Shown: positions 41,952 to 51,299, numbered from the stretch's first letter. The stretch is 64,000 nucleotides of DNA from Ancylothrix sp. D3o (GCF_025370775.1 NZ_JAMXEX010000009.1:113532-177531); one strand, 5' to 3'. Notes: generated from the sequence alone by a model not told the origin. Numbers and translations: made by a program.

Positions 41952-44618
41952 CTAATCCATAGCCTCATTCACAGGGAACCGGTCAATCAACTGCATTGCC
42001 CGATAAGCATTAATTTTTAACGCCTGGGAAACATGAGGAACATGAGGAATTTGAGAAAGAAAATCCAAAGTCCGGCGCAAAATTCGCACCACATCGCCCT
42101 CATCCAAACTCGTATTCCCACATAAAGGCATCCACTCCACACCCAAAGCCCAGTGCTCAACCAAACTAATCAAATCCACCTCCAACCACACCGGCAAAGC
42201 CACCCGATAGCGGCGCTGCATTTGAAACAAAGTCCGCCGCGCAGATCGCAAAGTCCCCAAAGCCTCCTCAACCTCCGGCGACAAATCATAACCGGCCCAA
42301 CTGCCCGGACGAGAAACCTCCGTCACCAGAGCCGCACAAGCCGCCGCCAAATGATGCGGATCAAGGTGATCCAACTCACCCGAATACAAAGCCAGACCCA
42401 ACCACAACTCATTATCTCCCCGAATTGCCGCCGCAGCCTCCCCTAAACGAGTTGGCTTCAAATTCTCCAAACCGCCAAAATTTTGCAAAATATCAATTAA
42501 ATCCAAAAACTCCTGCCAGTGACGCTGAGACTGTTGCTGCAACCGCGCCTCATAGCGGGCAATTTCACCCCGCATCGTTTCAGCACGTCGGTGGCGTTTC
42601 AACAAAGAACCCGGATCACCCCATTTGTGAATCGGGTGTGCCTCCATTTGCGCTTGCACAGCAATCACCCGGTGCATTTGCTCAATCACCTCTGGAGCCT
42701 CTCCCTCCTTGACCGGCACCGGCATCTTCTTCGCCAACACCGCCGTCGCCTCCGAGCCGCCGCGCACAGCCCCTAACTTCATCGGCATATCCGCCGGTGG
42801 GCCTTCCAAACTCTCCAAACCTTGCAATCGCGGCAACTCTGGATATAAGCCCACCACATCGGCACCGGCGCACACATACCAACGGTTATCGCGCCCCAAA
42901 CAAAGCAAATAAGGCAGAGATCCAGACCCCGGCACCCGCGCCACCAACACGGCTACCATCGGCTCACCTACCCGCACATTCTTACCTTTTAGCCGCAAAA
43001 TCGTACCCGGCGCCGCAAATGGCAAAGCCACCGCAATCTCACTTGCCGAGACTTGTTGGGCTTGTTCTTGCAAAGTTTTCAATAATTGTTTTTCTGTTTT
43101 CAATCTCTCAGATAATTTTTCATATCTGCGAAGCTGATTCACATCCACCGAAGCCAGAAAGCTTTCCGTGTGCGCCAATTCTTTCTTTAGTTCCTTAATG
43201 GCTTCGTGGTGAGGCCGCAACGCCAAAGAGGCTAAATATTGCCCAAAACTGCGTTCAATCAGTTCTTTTGATTCGTCGAGAGTGTGAGTTTGCAGCAAGT
43301 TCAAAACCATGCCATAGCTGGGGGCAAACTGACTCACCAAGGGGTCAGCCCCAGAAGTTGCTAAATAAGCGGCTTCTTTTGCGCCCTCAAAAGGAGTTTG
43401 CACCGTCACGACATGACCGAGTTTATCCATGCCTCGCCGGCCGGCCCGTCCTGCCATTTGCAAAAATTCCGAAGCTTTGAGCAAGCGATGACCGTCATCT
43501 GTACGTTTAGACAAGCTAGAAATTACCGTTGTCCGGGCCGGCATATTAATTCCAGCCGCCAGGGTTTCCGTAGCAAAAACAACCTTAATTAAACCGTCTT
43601 GAAACAATTCCTCGACTAAACCTTTCCAAGCGGGTAAAATACCGGCATGGTGGGCCGCAATGCCGCGCCGTAGCGGTTCCACTTGACCGACACGACCGGC
43701 ATCTGGGTTGCGTTCCAAAAAGTCATCAATGCGTTCGCGCAGTTGCTCAGATTCCGCTTCGTTAACGAGGGTAAGGCCGGCACAGTCTGTAACAGCTTTA
43801 TCGCAGCCTTTGCGGCTAAAAATAAAATAAATTGCCGGTAGCATATCCCGTTGTTCGAGGTGGGATAGCAAATAAGTCATGCTGGGGGCTTCTGGGCGAC
43901 TGCGGGCCGGTTTGCCCGGTTTGGGTTTAAGACGGGGGCTAATTTTTTTGCCCGACTCATCAAGGAGGGGGAATAAGCCCTTGGGGTTACAAAAATGAAA
44001 TTCTAGGGGGACAGGGCGAAAGTCTGAGTAAATGCGTTCTGTGGGGCCGTGTACTTGAGAGATCCAGTCCGTGAGTTGGCCGCTGTTGGCGACGGTAGCC
44101 GAAAGAGCGACAAGTTGAATATCTGGCGGACAATAGATAATCGATTCTTCCCAAACGGTGCCGCGCTGCCGGTCGTTCATGTAGTGACATTCATCTAAAA
44201 CTACCGCTTCGACACCGATGAGGCTGGTTCCGACTTCTCCGATCCGGGTGCCGTAGAGCATATTACGGAAAATTTCCGTCGTCATTACCAAGATTGGGGC
44301 GTCGCGGTTGACGGAGACATCGCCGGTGACTAATCCTACGAGTTCGGGGCCGAATTGGCTGCGGAAGTCGCGGAGTTTTTGGTTAGAGAGGGCTTTGAGA
44401 GGGGTGGTATAAAAGACTCGTTTGCCTCGGTTGAGGGCTCGGTGGATGGCGTATTCGCCGATGAGGGTTTTTCCTGAGCCGGTGGGGGAACACACGACTA
44501 CTGAGCGACCGCTGTTGAGGGCTGCGATAGCTTGTAGCTGAAACTCATCAAGCTCGAAGGGAAAGAGGGCGCTGAGTTCGGGTTGTTGCTGTTGGAGGTT
44601 TTGAGGCACGGTAGGCAC
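41952..44618 (-). CDS. Ski2/Mtr4-like DEAD/DEAH RNA helicase with DSHCT-type C-terminus
   Basis: 888 residues with a GTG start at 44618. Superfamily 2 motifs: Q-motif-like FELDEFQLQAIAAL, Walker A CSPTGSGKTLIGEYA (about 48), VVLDECHYMND (about 140), SATVANS, TETLAAGINMPART, and AGRAGRRGMD (about 393). The long C-terminal helical region with ALYSGELDHLDPHHLAAACAALV is the DSHCT type of Ski2/Mtr4 helicases. It unwinds structured RNA, probably in RNA turnover. A conserved cyanobacterial gene. Confidence 0.95.
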   Translation of the reverse strand: MPTVPQNLQQQQPELSALFPFELDEFQLQAIAALNSGRSVVVCSPTGSGKTLIGEYAIHRALNRGKRVFYTTPLKALSNQKLRDFRSQFGPELVGLVTGDVSVNRDAPILVMTTEIFRNMLYGTRIGEVGTSLIGVEAVVLDECHYMNDRQRGTVWEESIIYCPPDIQLVALSATVANSGQLTDWISQVHGPTERIYSDFRPVPLEFHFCNPKGLFPLLDESGKKISPRLKPKPGKPARSRPEAPSMTYLLSHLEQRDMLPAIYFIFSRKGCDKAVTDCAGLTLVNEAESEQLRERIDDFLERNPDAGRVGQVEPLRRGIAAHHAGILPAWKGLVEELFQDGLIKVVFATETLAAGINMPARTTVISSLSKRTDDGHRLLKASEFLQMAGRAGRRGMDKLGHVVTVQTPFEGAKEAAYLATSGADPLVSQFAPSYGMVLNLLQTHTLDESKELIERSFGQYLASLALRPHHEAIKELKKELAHTESFLASVDVNQLRRYEKLSERLKTEKQLLKTLQEQAQQVSASEIAVALPFAAPGTILRLKGKNVRVGEPMVAVLVARVPGSGSLPYLLCLGRDNRWYVCAGADVVGLYPELPRLQGLESLEGPPADMPMKLGAVRGGSEATAVLAKKMPVPVKEGEAPEVIEQMHRVIAVQAQMEAHPIHKWGDPGSLLKRHRRAETMRGEIARYEARLQQQSQRHWQEFLDLIDILQNFGGLENLKPTRLGEAAAAIRGDNELWLGLALYSGELDHLDPHHLAAACAALVTEVSRPGSWAGYDLSPEVEEALGTLRSARRTLFQMQRRYRVALPVWLEVDLISLVEHWALGVEWMPLCGNTSLDEGDVVRILRRTLDFLSQIPHVPHVSQALKINAYRAMQLIDRFPVNEAMD

Positions 44619-44804
44619 GAGAAAAGGTCGGGGTTTTTGAGGGGGTTGCTTTTCTCTCTGATTGTAGTGTTTTGTCTGGGGTTGTTGGGGATTTTCGGGG
44701 TTTTGGGTTTTGTCTCATAGGTTTTTCTGATTTGGGTTGGGTGTTTTTTTGGGGGTTTTGGGTGGTTGAGTTTTGGGATGGGGTTTTTTTGAACCGCAGA
44801 TTTA

Positions 44805-44828
44805 AGGCAGGCAGGATGCCTGCCCCAC
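44805..44828. repeat. GCAGG/CCTGC-family dispersed palindrome, copy 4
   Basis: AGGCAGGCAGGATGCCTGCC then CCAC, preceded by GAACCGCAGATTTA and followed by TACAGATAAACGCAGATGA, so it lies inside the CCGCAGAT/ACGCAGAT motif. This is the copy closest to the consensus. Confidence 0.8.
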
Positions 44829-44926
44829 TACAGATAAACGCAGATGAGTTATCTGTTTGTTTATTGGTTAATGGTTTGTTTGGAAAGGATGGTTTTTTGA
44901 TATTGTTCTGGTTTTTAATAAGTTTT

Positions 44927-47143
44927 TTAAAGTTTTGGCAGGATTTCTGGTAATAGGTTGGGGGGGAGTTTTGAAAGGGCTAGGTTTTGTCCCGAAATGC
45001 CGGTTTCTGTGTAGGATGCGCGGATGGTTTGGATGACAAAATTAAGGGCTGTTTTATAAAAGTCGGGTTGATTTTGCCAGCCTTGGAGGGCTTGCAGGTG
45101 ATGGTGGAGGGCGGTTTCTAGGTGTTGGGTTTTTTGGGGTTTTTGTAGTTCTGTTTGGGGGTGGGTGGCGAGTTGATAGTGGGCTAGTCCTAGGTTATTA
45201 TGGGCTGCAAAAATGTCAAAGGTTAGGCGGGTGGGTTGGTTTCCTTTGGTTAATTCTGCGGCTATGGCTAGGGCAATTTCGTAAGCGGTGATGGATTTTT
45301 TTAAGAATTGAGAATATTCTTTTGGGTTGGCTTTGGTTTGGCTTGCTAAATGCCAGTAGGCGGTTGCTAAATTATTTTGGGTGGCGGCGCATCCGGCTGC
45401 GTTATTTTCTGGGGTGCGATAAGTTAGGGCTATTTCGTAGGCTTTGATAGCTTGGGGTAGGTTTTCTTGGGGGTTTTCGTATTGGGCTAGGTTCCAATAG
45501 GCTGTTCCTAAATTGTTTTGCAACATCCCAAAATCTAGGGGTTGTTTTTCGGGGTGATAGTAGCGGAGGGCTTCGTTATAAGCTGATATTGATTGTTTTA
45601 AGTTTCCTAGGGGTTGTTGATGTTGGGCTAGGTTCCAATAGGCTGTTCCTATGTTGTTTAAGGTGGCTGCATATTGTTTTGTTGTTGTGGCTTCTGGGTT
45701 TTCTGGATCGGGCCGGCGATATCTCAGGGCTTCTTGATAAGATAAAACGGATTGTTGTAAGTTTTGGGCGGGGTGCCGGTAACGGGCTATATCTCCATAA
45801 ACTGCTCCTAAGTTATTTTGAATTAAGGCATAGGATTGGGCATTTTCGGCAGCTTGGATGTTCATTAAAGCGGCGTTATAGCAATGAATTGCTAGGTCTA
45901 AGTAGGGGAGTTTTTGTTCGGGGTTGGCAATGTATCTTGATAGCATCCAGTAAAGGTTGGCAATGTCATTTAAAATATCTGGGGATTGGGGGGAGTGCGG
46001 TTCTAAATATTCGAGCATTTGTTCATAAGCTCGAATGGCTATAATTAAGTATTCTGGGGATATTTGGCCGCGTTCAATACGGAAACGATAGTTATCTCCC
46101 AAAATTTGATAGGCGCTGGCTAGGGCATTATTTGAGGGGGTTTGCTGATAAAGTTGCTCAATTTCTTGCAGGGTTGAAATGGGAGAATAACTATGATTGA
46201 GGGCACCGGCTGCGATTTCTTGGGTGGTGGTGGCGACGATTAGCTCGACGAGTTCAGAAATTTCGGGTGATTGTTGTTTTAAAGTTGTAAAAGCACTCTT
46301 TAGGTCAAAATCAGGTGGGTGAGATGTTGCAGATATTTGTATTGCGGGTTCGGAAGTTTGTTTAACTTCGGTTTCTTGGCTGGTTTCAGTTTTGGCCGGT
46401 TCTAAATCAGCGGTAAAATCATCCAAAATAAAAGAAGATAATTCTTCTTCTATTTCGGCATCGGTTGGGAGATTTATAACTGTCTCTACGGCGCTTTTTT
46501 GTTTGGCCGGCGGAAGCGATGGAACAGGATTTTTATTGAGGGTAGGGTTAACTTGTGGCGCTGTTTTTTTCTGGGAAGCTGTAGCGGAAGATATGGTATT
46601 TGAGGGGGTTTCAAAAGTTGTGGCGGGTTTCGGTTCTCCTTCAAATTCAAAAATAGCCGTCCGCCAGTTCCAAAATTCGGGGGCAGAATCTTGAATTGAA
46701 CGTAACCAAGGTCTTGTTACCCACAATAACAAGTTTGCTTCTAAGTTAGGTAAATTGCGTTCAATTTCGCGTAAATTACTTAAAAAAGTCCATTGTAATG
46801 CCGGCTGTTCTCGCATTAAATTTTCAATGCCTAAAATTTGAAAAGCCGGTAAAGTTCCTGCATTTTTAACCGCCGGATGTTGTCCTAACCAGTGACCGAT
46901 CTGGGCCACAGGATCGGGATGGCGCATATTTAAGCGCAAACTCACCAAACCGGCAGCTTTTTTAATTGATGGCGGATAGCCAAATTCCGCTTGCAAATAA
47001 GCCGCTAATTTATCACGCACCGGCAAATCATCACAAACTGCAATTCCGATACAGCGGCGCAACTCCAAACTCAGCACCAATTTAAGACGCTGTAAAACCT
47101 GCCGGTTTTTTGGGCTAATTTTTATAGCGGCAATTTCTGTCAC
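44927..47143 (-). CDS. Large tetratricopeptide-repeat protein
   Basis: 738 residues with a GTG start at 47143. The N-terminal about 190 residues form a domain resembling an inactive P-loop-like module of cyanobacterial STAND relatives (LSLELRRCIGIAVCDDLPVRDKLAAYL; LLLWVTRPWLRSIQ) but without a recognisable Walker A. An acidic, low-complexity linker (about 200-300) is followed by many TPRs of about 45 residues (NNLGAVYGDIARY, NNIGTAYWNLAQ, NNLGTAYWNLAQYENP). TPRs mediate protein-protein contacts. Partner unknown. Confidence 0.88.
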   Translation of the reverse strand: MTEIAAIKISPKNRQVLQRLKLVLSLELRRCIGIAVCDDLPVRDKLAAYLQAEFGYPPSIKKAAGLVSLRLNMRHPDPVAQIGHWLGQHPAVKNAGTLPAFQILGIENLMREQPALQWTFLSNLREIERNLPNLEANLLLWVTRPWLRSIQDSAPEFWNWRTAIFEFEGEPKPATTFETPSNTISSATASQKKTAPQVNPTLNKNPVPSLPPAKQKSAVETVINLPTDAEIEEELSSFILDDFTADLEPAKTETSQETEVKQTSEPAIQISATSHPPDFDLKSAFTTLKQQSPEISELVELIVATTTQEIAAGALNHSYSPISTLQEIEQLYQQTPSNNALASAYQILGDNYRFRIERGQISPEYLIIAIRAYEQMLEYLEPHSPQSPDILNDIANLYWMLSRYIANPEQKLPYLDLAIHCYNAALMNIQAAENAQSYALIQNNLGAVYGDIARYRHPAQNLQQSVLSYQEALRYRRPDPENPEATTTKQYAATLNNIGTAYWNLAQHQQPLGNLKQSISAYNEALRYYHPEKQPLDFGMLQNNLGTAYWNLAQYENPQENLPQAIKAYEIALTYRTPENNAAGCAATQNNLATAYWHLASQTKANPKEYSQFLKKSITAYEIALAIAAELTKGNQPTRLTFDIFAAHNNLGLAHYQLATHPQTELQKPQKTQHLETALHHHLQALQGWQNQPDFYKTALNFVIQTIRASYTETGISGQNLALSKLPPNLLPEILPKL

Positions 47144-47274
47144 AGTTTTCTGAGTTTAGATAAAAGTCTTTATTTCTACTGTAACTCAGATGCCGGCTCA
47201 GGATGGGGATTGGGATATTGGGGGTGGGGAAAAATTAGTGGGTAGGGTTGAGCAACACAACCACACCCAACTCA

Positions 47275-47715
47275 TTAAACCTGCGTGTTTAAATACTCAA
47301 AAAAGACTTCGGGAACAACTCGTAATTCTCCTGATTTGCAGCGTTCAAGATCAACCCAAAGGGCTGTTTTTTCGCGGTCTTTTTCAGCAAAAGTAATTTT
47401 CTCCTGTTGATAAAACTTTGAGTCGGCAAAATCACAGGCATAGAGTTGAATAATCTCGTGTCCAGGTTTGCCGTTAAAAGTAAACAAGCTTTCTAAACAA
47501 CCCAGATATCGAATATTTGTTAATTCGGCCTGTATTTCTTCTTGAAATTCGCGTTTGAGGGCTTCATAGCTGGTTTCGCCAAATTCGACTCCGCCACCCA
47601 TTGCGCGATAAAAAGTTTCTTGTTTAACGGGGTCATATCCTTGGGATAAAAAGATGCGGTTGCCATCTTGAATGACTCCCAAAGCAAGGACTCGAATTTC
47701 TCCAGGTTTGTGCAT
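47275..47715 (-). CDS. NUDIX hydrolase
   Basis: 146 residues. The Nudix box is GGVEFGETSYEALKREFQEE followed by IQAEL; the usual glycine after EE-x is glutamine here, but the catalytic REFQEE is intact. Members hydrolyse nucleoside diphosphates linked to another moiety; the substrate cannot be told from sequence. It sits near the TPR gene and the DUF3531 gene on the same strand, each with its own gap. Confidence 0.93.
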   Translation of the reverse strand: MHKPGEIRVLALGVIQDGNRIFLSQGYDPVKQETFYRAMGGGVEFGETSYEALKREFQEEIQAELTNIRYLGCLESLFTFNGKPGHEIIQLYACDFADSKFYQQEKITFAEKDREKTALWVDLERCKSGELRVVPEVFFEYLNTQV

Positions 47716-47760
47716 ATTTTTGATGATTTTGATTGAGAATTGGGTGGGTTGTTAATTGTT

Positions 47761-47820
47761 GTGGTGCAGGTATCTTGCCTGCGATCTGGGGTAGAACCGC
47801 AGGCGGGACGCCTGCGCCAC
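47761..47820. repeat. Paired GCAGG/CCTGC palindromes, copies 5 and 6
   Basis: A left unit (GTGGTGCAGGTATCTTGCCT plus GC, 47761-47782) and a right unit (GCAGGCGGGACGCCTGCGCC plus AC, 47799-47820) face each other. GTGG at the left end and CCAC at the right end make the pair an overall inverted repeat, around a core containing AACCGCAGG. Confidence 0.65.
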
Positions 47821-47846
47821 TGGGGGGAAAAAAGGAAAAGTAGAGG

Positions 47847-48299
47847 TTAATTGTTGTAGGCTAAAGAAGATTCGCGGGTATTTCTATCCACCGGCCAGTC
47901 GGAATTTTCGCCACCAATAATTAATTCTTCAATCGTCACATATTCTTTGCTAAGTTGTTGCAGAGAATTGATTAAAATATCGATGGCTATAGCGTCACTG
48001 GTTCCCAAGTCAAACCAGCAACGTCCCCATATTCCCTCATATTCAAATTCTCCCATGTTGTGCATGAGTGCCATCATGCTATTTTCGGCGGTGTTTTGGT
48101 CATATTCCAGGTAACTAATTTCCACACCGACTTCTTGAACTTGGATATTTTCTGCATTAAATCCTCCGAGTTTTCCCAGAAAAAACCAGGAGTTAAAAAC
48201 TTCTTCCAGATAATATCTTTCTTGTTGGCTGGGGACGGTGGTAAATCTTACCCAAATCCAGAGATCAAAGGGATCAAATTCTCGAAATGTTATTTGCAT
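47847..48299 (-). CDS. DUF3531 family protein
   Basis: About 150 residues from ATG 48299; a TTG three codons upstream is possible. It opens MQITFREFDPFDLWIWVRF and contains FFLGKLGGFNAENIQVQE, ALMHNMGEFEYEGIWGRCWFDLGTSDA, and YVTIEELIIGGENSDWPV, all typical of this cyanobacterial and plastid-related family of unknown function. It lies 13 bp after the stop codon of the TPR gene, so the two are probably co-transcribed. Confidence 0.9.
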   Translation of the reverse strand: MQITFREFDPFDLWIWVRFTTVPSQQERYYLEEVFNSWFFLGKLGGFNAENIQVQEVGVEISYLEYDQNTAENSMMALMHNMGEFEYEGIWGRCWFDLGTSDAIAIDILINSLQQLSKEYVTIEELIIGGENSDWPVDRNTRESSLAYNN

Positions 48300-48312
48300 A
48301 GTTTTCAATTTG

Positions 48313-49293
48313 TTAGTCTAGGCTTGGCAGTTCACCCGGTGACCAAATTCCGGCGGCTTCTGTAATTTTATCGCGGAGTGCGTCACAGTTGCGAGGTTTA
48401 TTGTCTATGCGGTTTAAATTGCGGCATTTTTCAAAGTATATTTGCTGGACGAGGTTTTTGGGGAGTTGGTCGGGTTTGGCTAAGGCTGCTTGGAAGTTTT
48501 CTTTAGCTTCTGGGTATTTTTTGAGGCTAAATAAAATTTGACCTTTGAGATAATGTACTTCTGGATTATTTGGGGTTGCTTTGAGGGCGCTATCGATGGC
48601 TTGTAGGGCTTGTTGATATTGTTTAAGGTTGCGTTGTCCTACGGCTATTCCTCGGTTGGCTAAATAGTCTGGGGCGGCATAATTTTGTAGGCGGGTGATG
48701 GCTTCTGATGGTTCGGAAAAAGGCAGGTAAATAGATAACATTAAATCCATGTATCCTTTAAGCAGGTTAAGTTCGGGATCTTGAGGAGAAATTTTTTCGG
48801 CTGTGTCTAAATATTGAAAGACTTGGCGTAGTTTGGCTAAGGCTTGAGGTGTGGCTTTGACGGTACCTTCTTCGGTTAATAGGGCACCGCCTTCTAAAAA
48901 GTGACCGGCTGCTGTATAAAGGTTGCCGCGTAAGGGGTTTGATTGGGTTAATTTTTCACCAATTTCTCGTGTTTTTGTGGCATAGGTTTTGAGGGTTCCC
49001 CAGTCTTCTAAAAGATAGGCTAAGGAGGCTTTCATGGCATAGGCTAGGGGTTCGTTAGGTTCGCTTGATAGGGCTTCGTCGATGTAGTCGGAGGCTTGTT
49101 TATAATTACCTTCTACAAATAAGGCTTTAAAGGCGGCTTCGGTTTTGTCGCCTATGGGTTGGGGGTTGTTGTTGCGAAAGGGATCACCGGCAAGTAGGGG
49201 TGTTGCTAATAGGTTAAAACAAATGGCTAGGGGGGCGGTAATTTTTACAAGTCTCTGCATTATTTTGAGAGTTTTTGACAGTTTGATGTTCAT
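48313..49293 (-). CDS. Secreted TPR protein of the Sll0314 type
   Basis: 326 residues from ATG 49293 (an internal ATG at 49260 would start closer to the hydrophobic segment). The signal peptide is in MQRLVKITAPLAICFNLLATPLLAG. A helical TPR-type body follows (ALFVEGNYKQASDYIDEALSSEPNEPLAYAMKASLAYL) and a final TPR (HYLKGQILFSLKKYPEAKENFQAAL), ending in a Cys-containing tail. This is a conserved cyanobacterial family of unknown function, predicted periplasmic. DUF3531 follows 13 bp downstream. Confidence 0.88.
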   Translation of the reverse strand: MNIKLSKTLKIMQRLVKITAPLAICFNLLATPLLAGDPFRNNNPQPIGDKTEAAFKALFVEGNYKQASDYIDEALSSEPNEPLAYAMKASLAYLLEDWGTLKTYATKTREIGEKLTQSNPLRGNLYTAAGHFLEGGALLTEEGTVKATPQALAKLRQVFQYLDTAEKISPQDPELNLLKGYMDLMLSIYLPFSEPSEAITRLQNYAAPDYLANRGIAVGQRNLKQYQQALQAIDSALKATPNNPEVHYLKGQILFSLKKYPEAKENFQAALAKPDQLPKNLVQQIYFEKCRNLNRIDNKPRNCDALRDKITEAAGIWSPGELPSLD

Positions 49294-49487
49294 TTTAATT
49301 AGGTTGAAAAAGGTTTGCAGGACGGTTTGACGCTGGTAGGGGGGCTGAGTTCCTGTTTTTTGACAGGCGGCGGGTGATTGTTTGTTTGCCCAAAAAAATT
49401 AAATTTATCTAAATTTCCAGCCAAATAGGAGGCTTTGCAGTAAGCTAAATATAGGTATCTATCTCGTATTGAGGAGATGACAGGCTT

Positions 49488-49652
49488 ATGTTTTGGCTGT
49501 TTTTTGTTTTCTTTATTTTCCTGGCAATTTCTGCAACTCCGCTTCTGGGTTCGCTTGACGTTCCCTGGTCTTTGGAAATTATGATTGGTTTGTTTGCTTT
49601 CTTTATAATTTTGGGGTGGGGTTTGTTTATTTTTTACCCTGCTTTCTCTTAA
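49488..49652 (+). CDS. Small two-helix membrane protein (54 residues)
   Basis: The frame reads MFWLFFVFFIFLAISATPLL, then GSLDVPWSLEI, then MIGLFAFFIILGWGLFIFYPAFS. These are two hydrophobic helices joined by a short polar turn, a helical hairpin. GAGGAG lies 11 bp before the ATG. The upstream spacing and the membrane-like composition support a real gene. I do not recognise a family; it could be a small subunit or regulator of a membrane complex. Confidence 0.55.
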   Translation: MFWLFFVFFIFLAISATPLLGSLDVPWSLEIMIGLFAFFIILGWGLFIFYPAFS

Positions 49653-49745
49653 GATTTACCGGCTTTTTTCTTGCCCAAAATTTGCAGAAAAGTACAAGAA
49701 AAGCTTATCTTTGCCGGCTGTGTGGGTAATTGTTTGGGCAAGATA

Positions 49746-49775
49746 ATCGGAGGGAGAGGTTGTCTCCCCGATTCC
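49746..49775. terminator. Hairpin between the small membrane gene and smpB
   Basis: AATCGG and GGGAGA arms pair with TCTCCC and CGATT around a 5-base loop. Without a T run on either side it is a weak terminator candidate between two convergent genes. Confidence 0.4.
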
Positions 49776-49796
49776 CCTGTCACCCATCACCAATCG

Positions 49797-50267
49797 TTAA
49801 TAGCGTTTCATGGCGCGTTCTATGTCTCGTTTGTCTTCGCGGCGTTTAATGTCTTCGCGTTTGTCGTGTAGTTTCTTACCTTTGCCCAGGGCAATTTCTA
49901 CTTTCACTTTGCCACTTTTGAAGTACATTTTTAGGGGTACTAAGGTAAGTCCCTGCTGTTCTACTTTGCCTAAAAGTTTACGAATTTCTGCTTTGTGTAA
50001 AAGCAGTTTTCGGGTGCGTGTGGCTTCGTGGTTAAAGTATTCGCTGGCGGTTTCGTAGGGGGAAATGTGGGAGTTAATAAGCCACATTTCGCCGTTTCTA
50101 ACTAATCCATAGCCGTCGCGGAGGTTGACTCTACCGGCCCGAATTGATTTAACTTCTGTGCCTTTTAGTTCGATGCCGGCTTCGTAGGTTTCTAGGATTT
50201 CATAAAGAAATCTGGCTTGCCGGTTGTCGCTGATTATTTTAAATCCTTCGCTTTTTTTTTCTGCCAT
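49797..50267 (-). CDS. smpB: SsrA-binding protein SmpB
   Basis: 156 residues. Conserved motifs: ETYEAGIELKGTEVKSIRAGRVNL, then RKLLLHKAEIRKLLGK and MYFKSGKVKVEIALGKGKKLHDKR. The C-terminal helix DIKRREDKRDIERAMKRY is complete. SmpB brings tmRNA to stalled ribosomes. It lies 6 bp downstream of the secreted-protein gene, so probably in one transcript. Confidence 0.98.
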   Translation of the reverse strand: MAEKKSEGFKIISDNRQARFLYEILETYEAGIELKGTEVKSIRAGRVNLRDGYGLVRNGEMWLINSHISPYETASEYFNHEATRTRKLLLHKAEIRKLLGKVEQQGLTLVPLKMYFKSGKVKVEIALGKGKKLHDKREDIKRREDKRDIERAMKRY

Positions 50268-50273
50268 ATTTTG

Positions 50274-51044
50274 TTATTCGTTCCTTTGATTTGTTCTGCG
50301 GTTAATGTTGTCGGTTCCTAGTTCTGATGTGCTGGGAATTGCCCACCGGCCTTTGGCTTCGTTGCCGTTTATTTCATATTCTAAAACGCCGAGATCTTCT
50401 GTTGGCCCCCAGCCGACGGCCAGCCAGTCGCCGGTACGAATTCCTACGCCACTATAGCTGTCGTTATCGGTTTTCCATGTGAGTTGGTAAGTGTCTCCGC
50501 TTTTATTGATGGTTAAACTTCCATTGTATTCTCCGCCGCTGTCTCTGCCGGTGGTTTGGTATTGTCCCTCAAGGTCGTCTTTTTTGTCGGGGGTGGCGGT
50601 TTCTTGCCAAACTTTGCCTCTGGCGCCGCTGTAAGTCCATTCGCCTTGCAATATGCCGTCTTTGCTGATGCGATACAAAACTAGGCCGTAAATTTCGCCC
50701 ACCGGCGCCCAACCAACAAATAACCGGCCATCTTCGTATAAGCCGAGTCCGTTATAGGTGCCGGCTGAGGTTTTCCAGGTGACGTTGTAGAGGTTGTCTA
50801 CGGTGCCGGTGGCTTTGATTTCTAGGGTGCCGGTGTATTCTTCTCCTTCGGGGTTTTTGCCTTCGCTGATGTTCCAAATACCCTCGATGTTGCTTTGTCT
50901 TTGGGCGAGTTGGACGGGGGTTTGCAGGGGTGTGTTGAGTTTTCCGCTTAATTCCTTCGCGCTTACGGCGTGGTTGGAAGAAAGGGCGATGCTGAGGGCG
51001 GCGCTGATGCAAAAGCAGGCGATGAGTTTAGGGCGTGTCTTCAT
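50274..51044 (-). CDS. Secreted protein with two tandem beta modules
   Basis: 256 residues. A signal peptide occupies about residues 1-29. Two related modules of about 85 residues follow: one begins IEGIWNISEGKNPEGEEYTG, the other LEGQYQTTGRDSGGEYNGS. They share EY-G-L, Y-(V/L)TWKT, YNGLG/YSGVG and (F/A)VGWAP/GP, a clear internal duplication. No catalytic motif. It may be a lipocalin-like or fibronectin-type binding fold, but that is only a guess. It lies 6 bp upstream of smpB on the same strand, and is divergent from the gif gene. Confidence 0.8.
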   Translation of the reverse strand: MKTRPKLIACFCISAALSIALSSNHAVSAKELSGKLNTPLQTPVQLAQRQSNIEGIWNISEGKNPEGEEYTGTLEIKATGTVDNLYNVTWKTSAGTYNGLGLYEDGRLFVGWAPVGEIYGLVLYRISKDGILQGEWTYSGARGKVWQETATPDKKDDLEGQYQTTGRDSGGEYNGSLTINKSGDTYQLTWKTDNDSYSGVGIRTGDWLAVGWGPTEDLGVLEYEINGNEAKGRWAIPSTSELGTDNINRRTNQRNE

Positions 51045-51195
51045 TTTTAGTTTTAGGGTGTGGGTTTTAACTGAATTTTTACAGATGTTTTCTGCAAGTG
51101 TCAGGGCTAGAAGCCTGTAAAGGTTGACGATGGGGGATTGGGGGCCGGTTCCTAGGGGGTGTCAAGGGGATTGTTTGTAAAGTTTTATTAAATAC

Positions 51196-51224
51196 TTGAC
51201 AAATCTGGAAAAAACGGTAACAAT
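51196..51224 (+). promoter_or_regulatory. Predicted sigma-70 promoter of the gif gene
   Basis: A perfect -35 hexamer TTGACA at 51196-51201 is followed 16-17 bp later by a -10-like TAACAAT (51218-51224). This puts transcription start near 51231, just before the riboswitch. The NtcA site overlaps the -10 element. Confidence 0.65.
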
Positions 51225-51230
51225 GAATAC
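51217..51230 (+). promoter_or_regulatory. NtcA-binding site overlapping the gif -10 element
   Basis: GTAACAATGAATAC fits the consensus GTA-N8-TAC exactly. NtcA is the global nitrogen regulator of cyanobacteria. A site at the -10 position implies repression, and NtcA is known to repress gif genes in Synechocystis when nitrogen is short. Confidence 0.75.
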
Positions 51231-51241
51231 AGAAAGTAAAT

Positions 51242-51299
51242 CGTTCATCTTCCTGAACTAAAAAGGGAGACGGAAGTAGGGAGAAGTCCCGAAGGAACG
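51242..51299 (+). ncRNA. Glutamine riboswitch (glnA RNA motif)
   Basis: Stem P1 is CGTTC (51242-51246) with GAACG (51295-51299). P2 is TCTTCC (51248-51253) with GGGAGA (51265-51270). Next come the near-invariant CGGAAGTAGG (51271-51280), and P3 GGG/CCC closing a small loop. The conserved 3' strand CCGAAGGAACGC ends at 51300. These words and their order match the glutamine-binding glnA motif. It lies about 47 bp before the gif start codon. By the Synechocystis gifB precedent, glutamine binding turns expression on. Confidence 0.9.
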
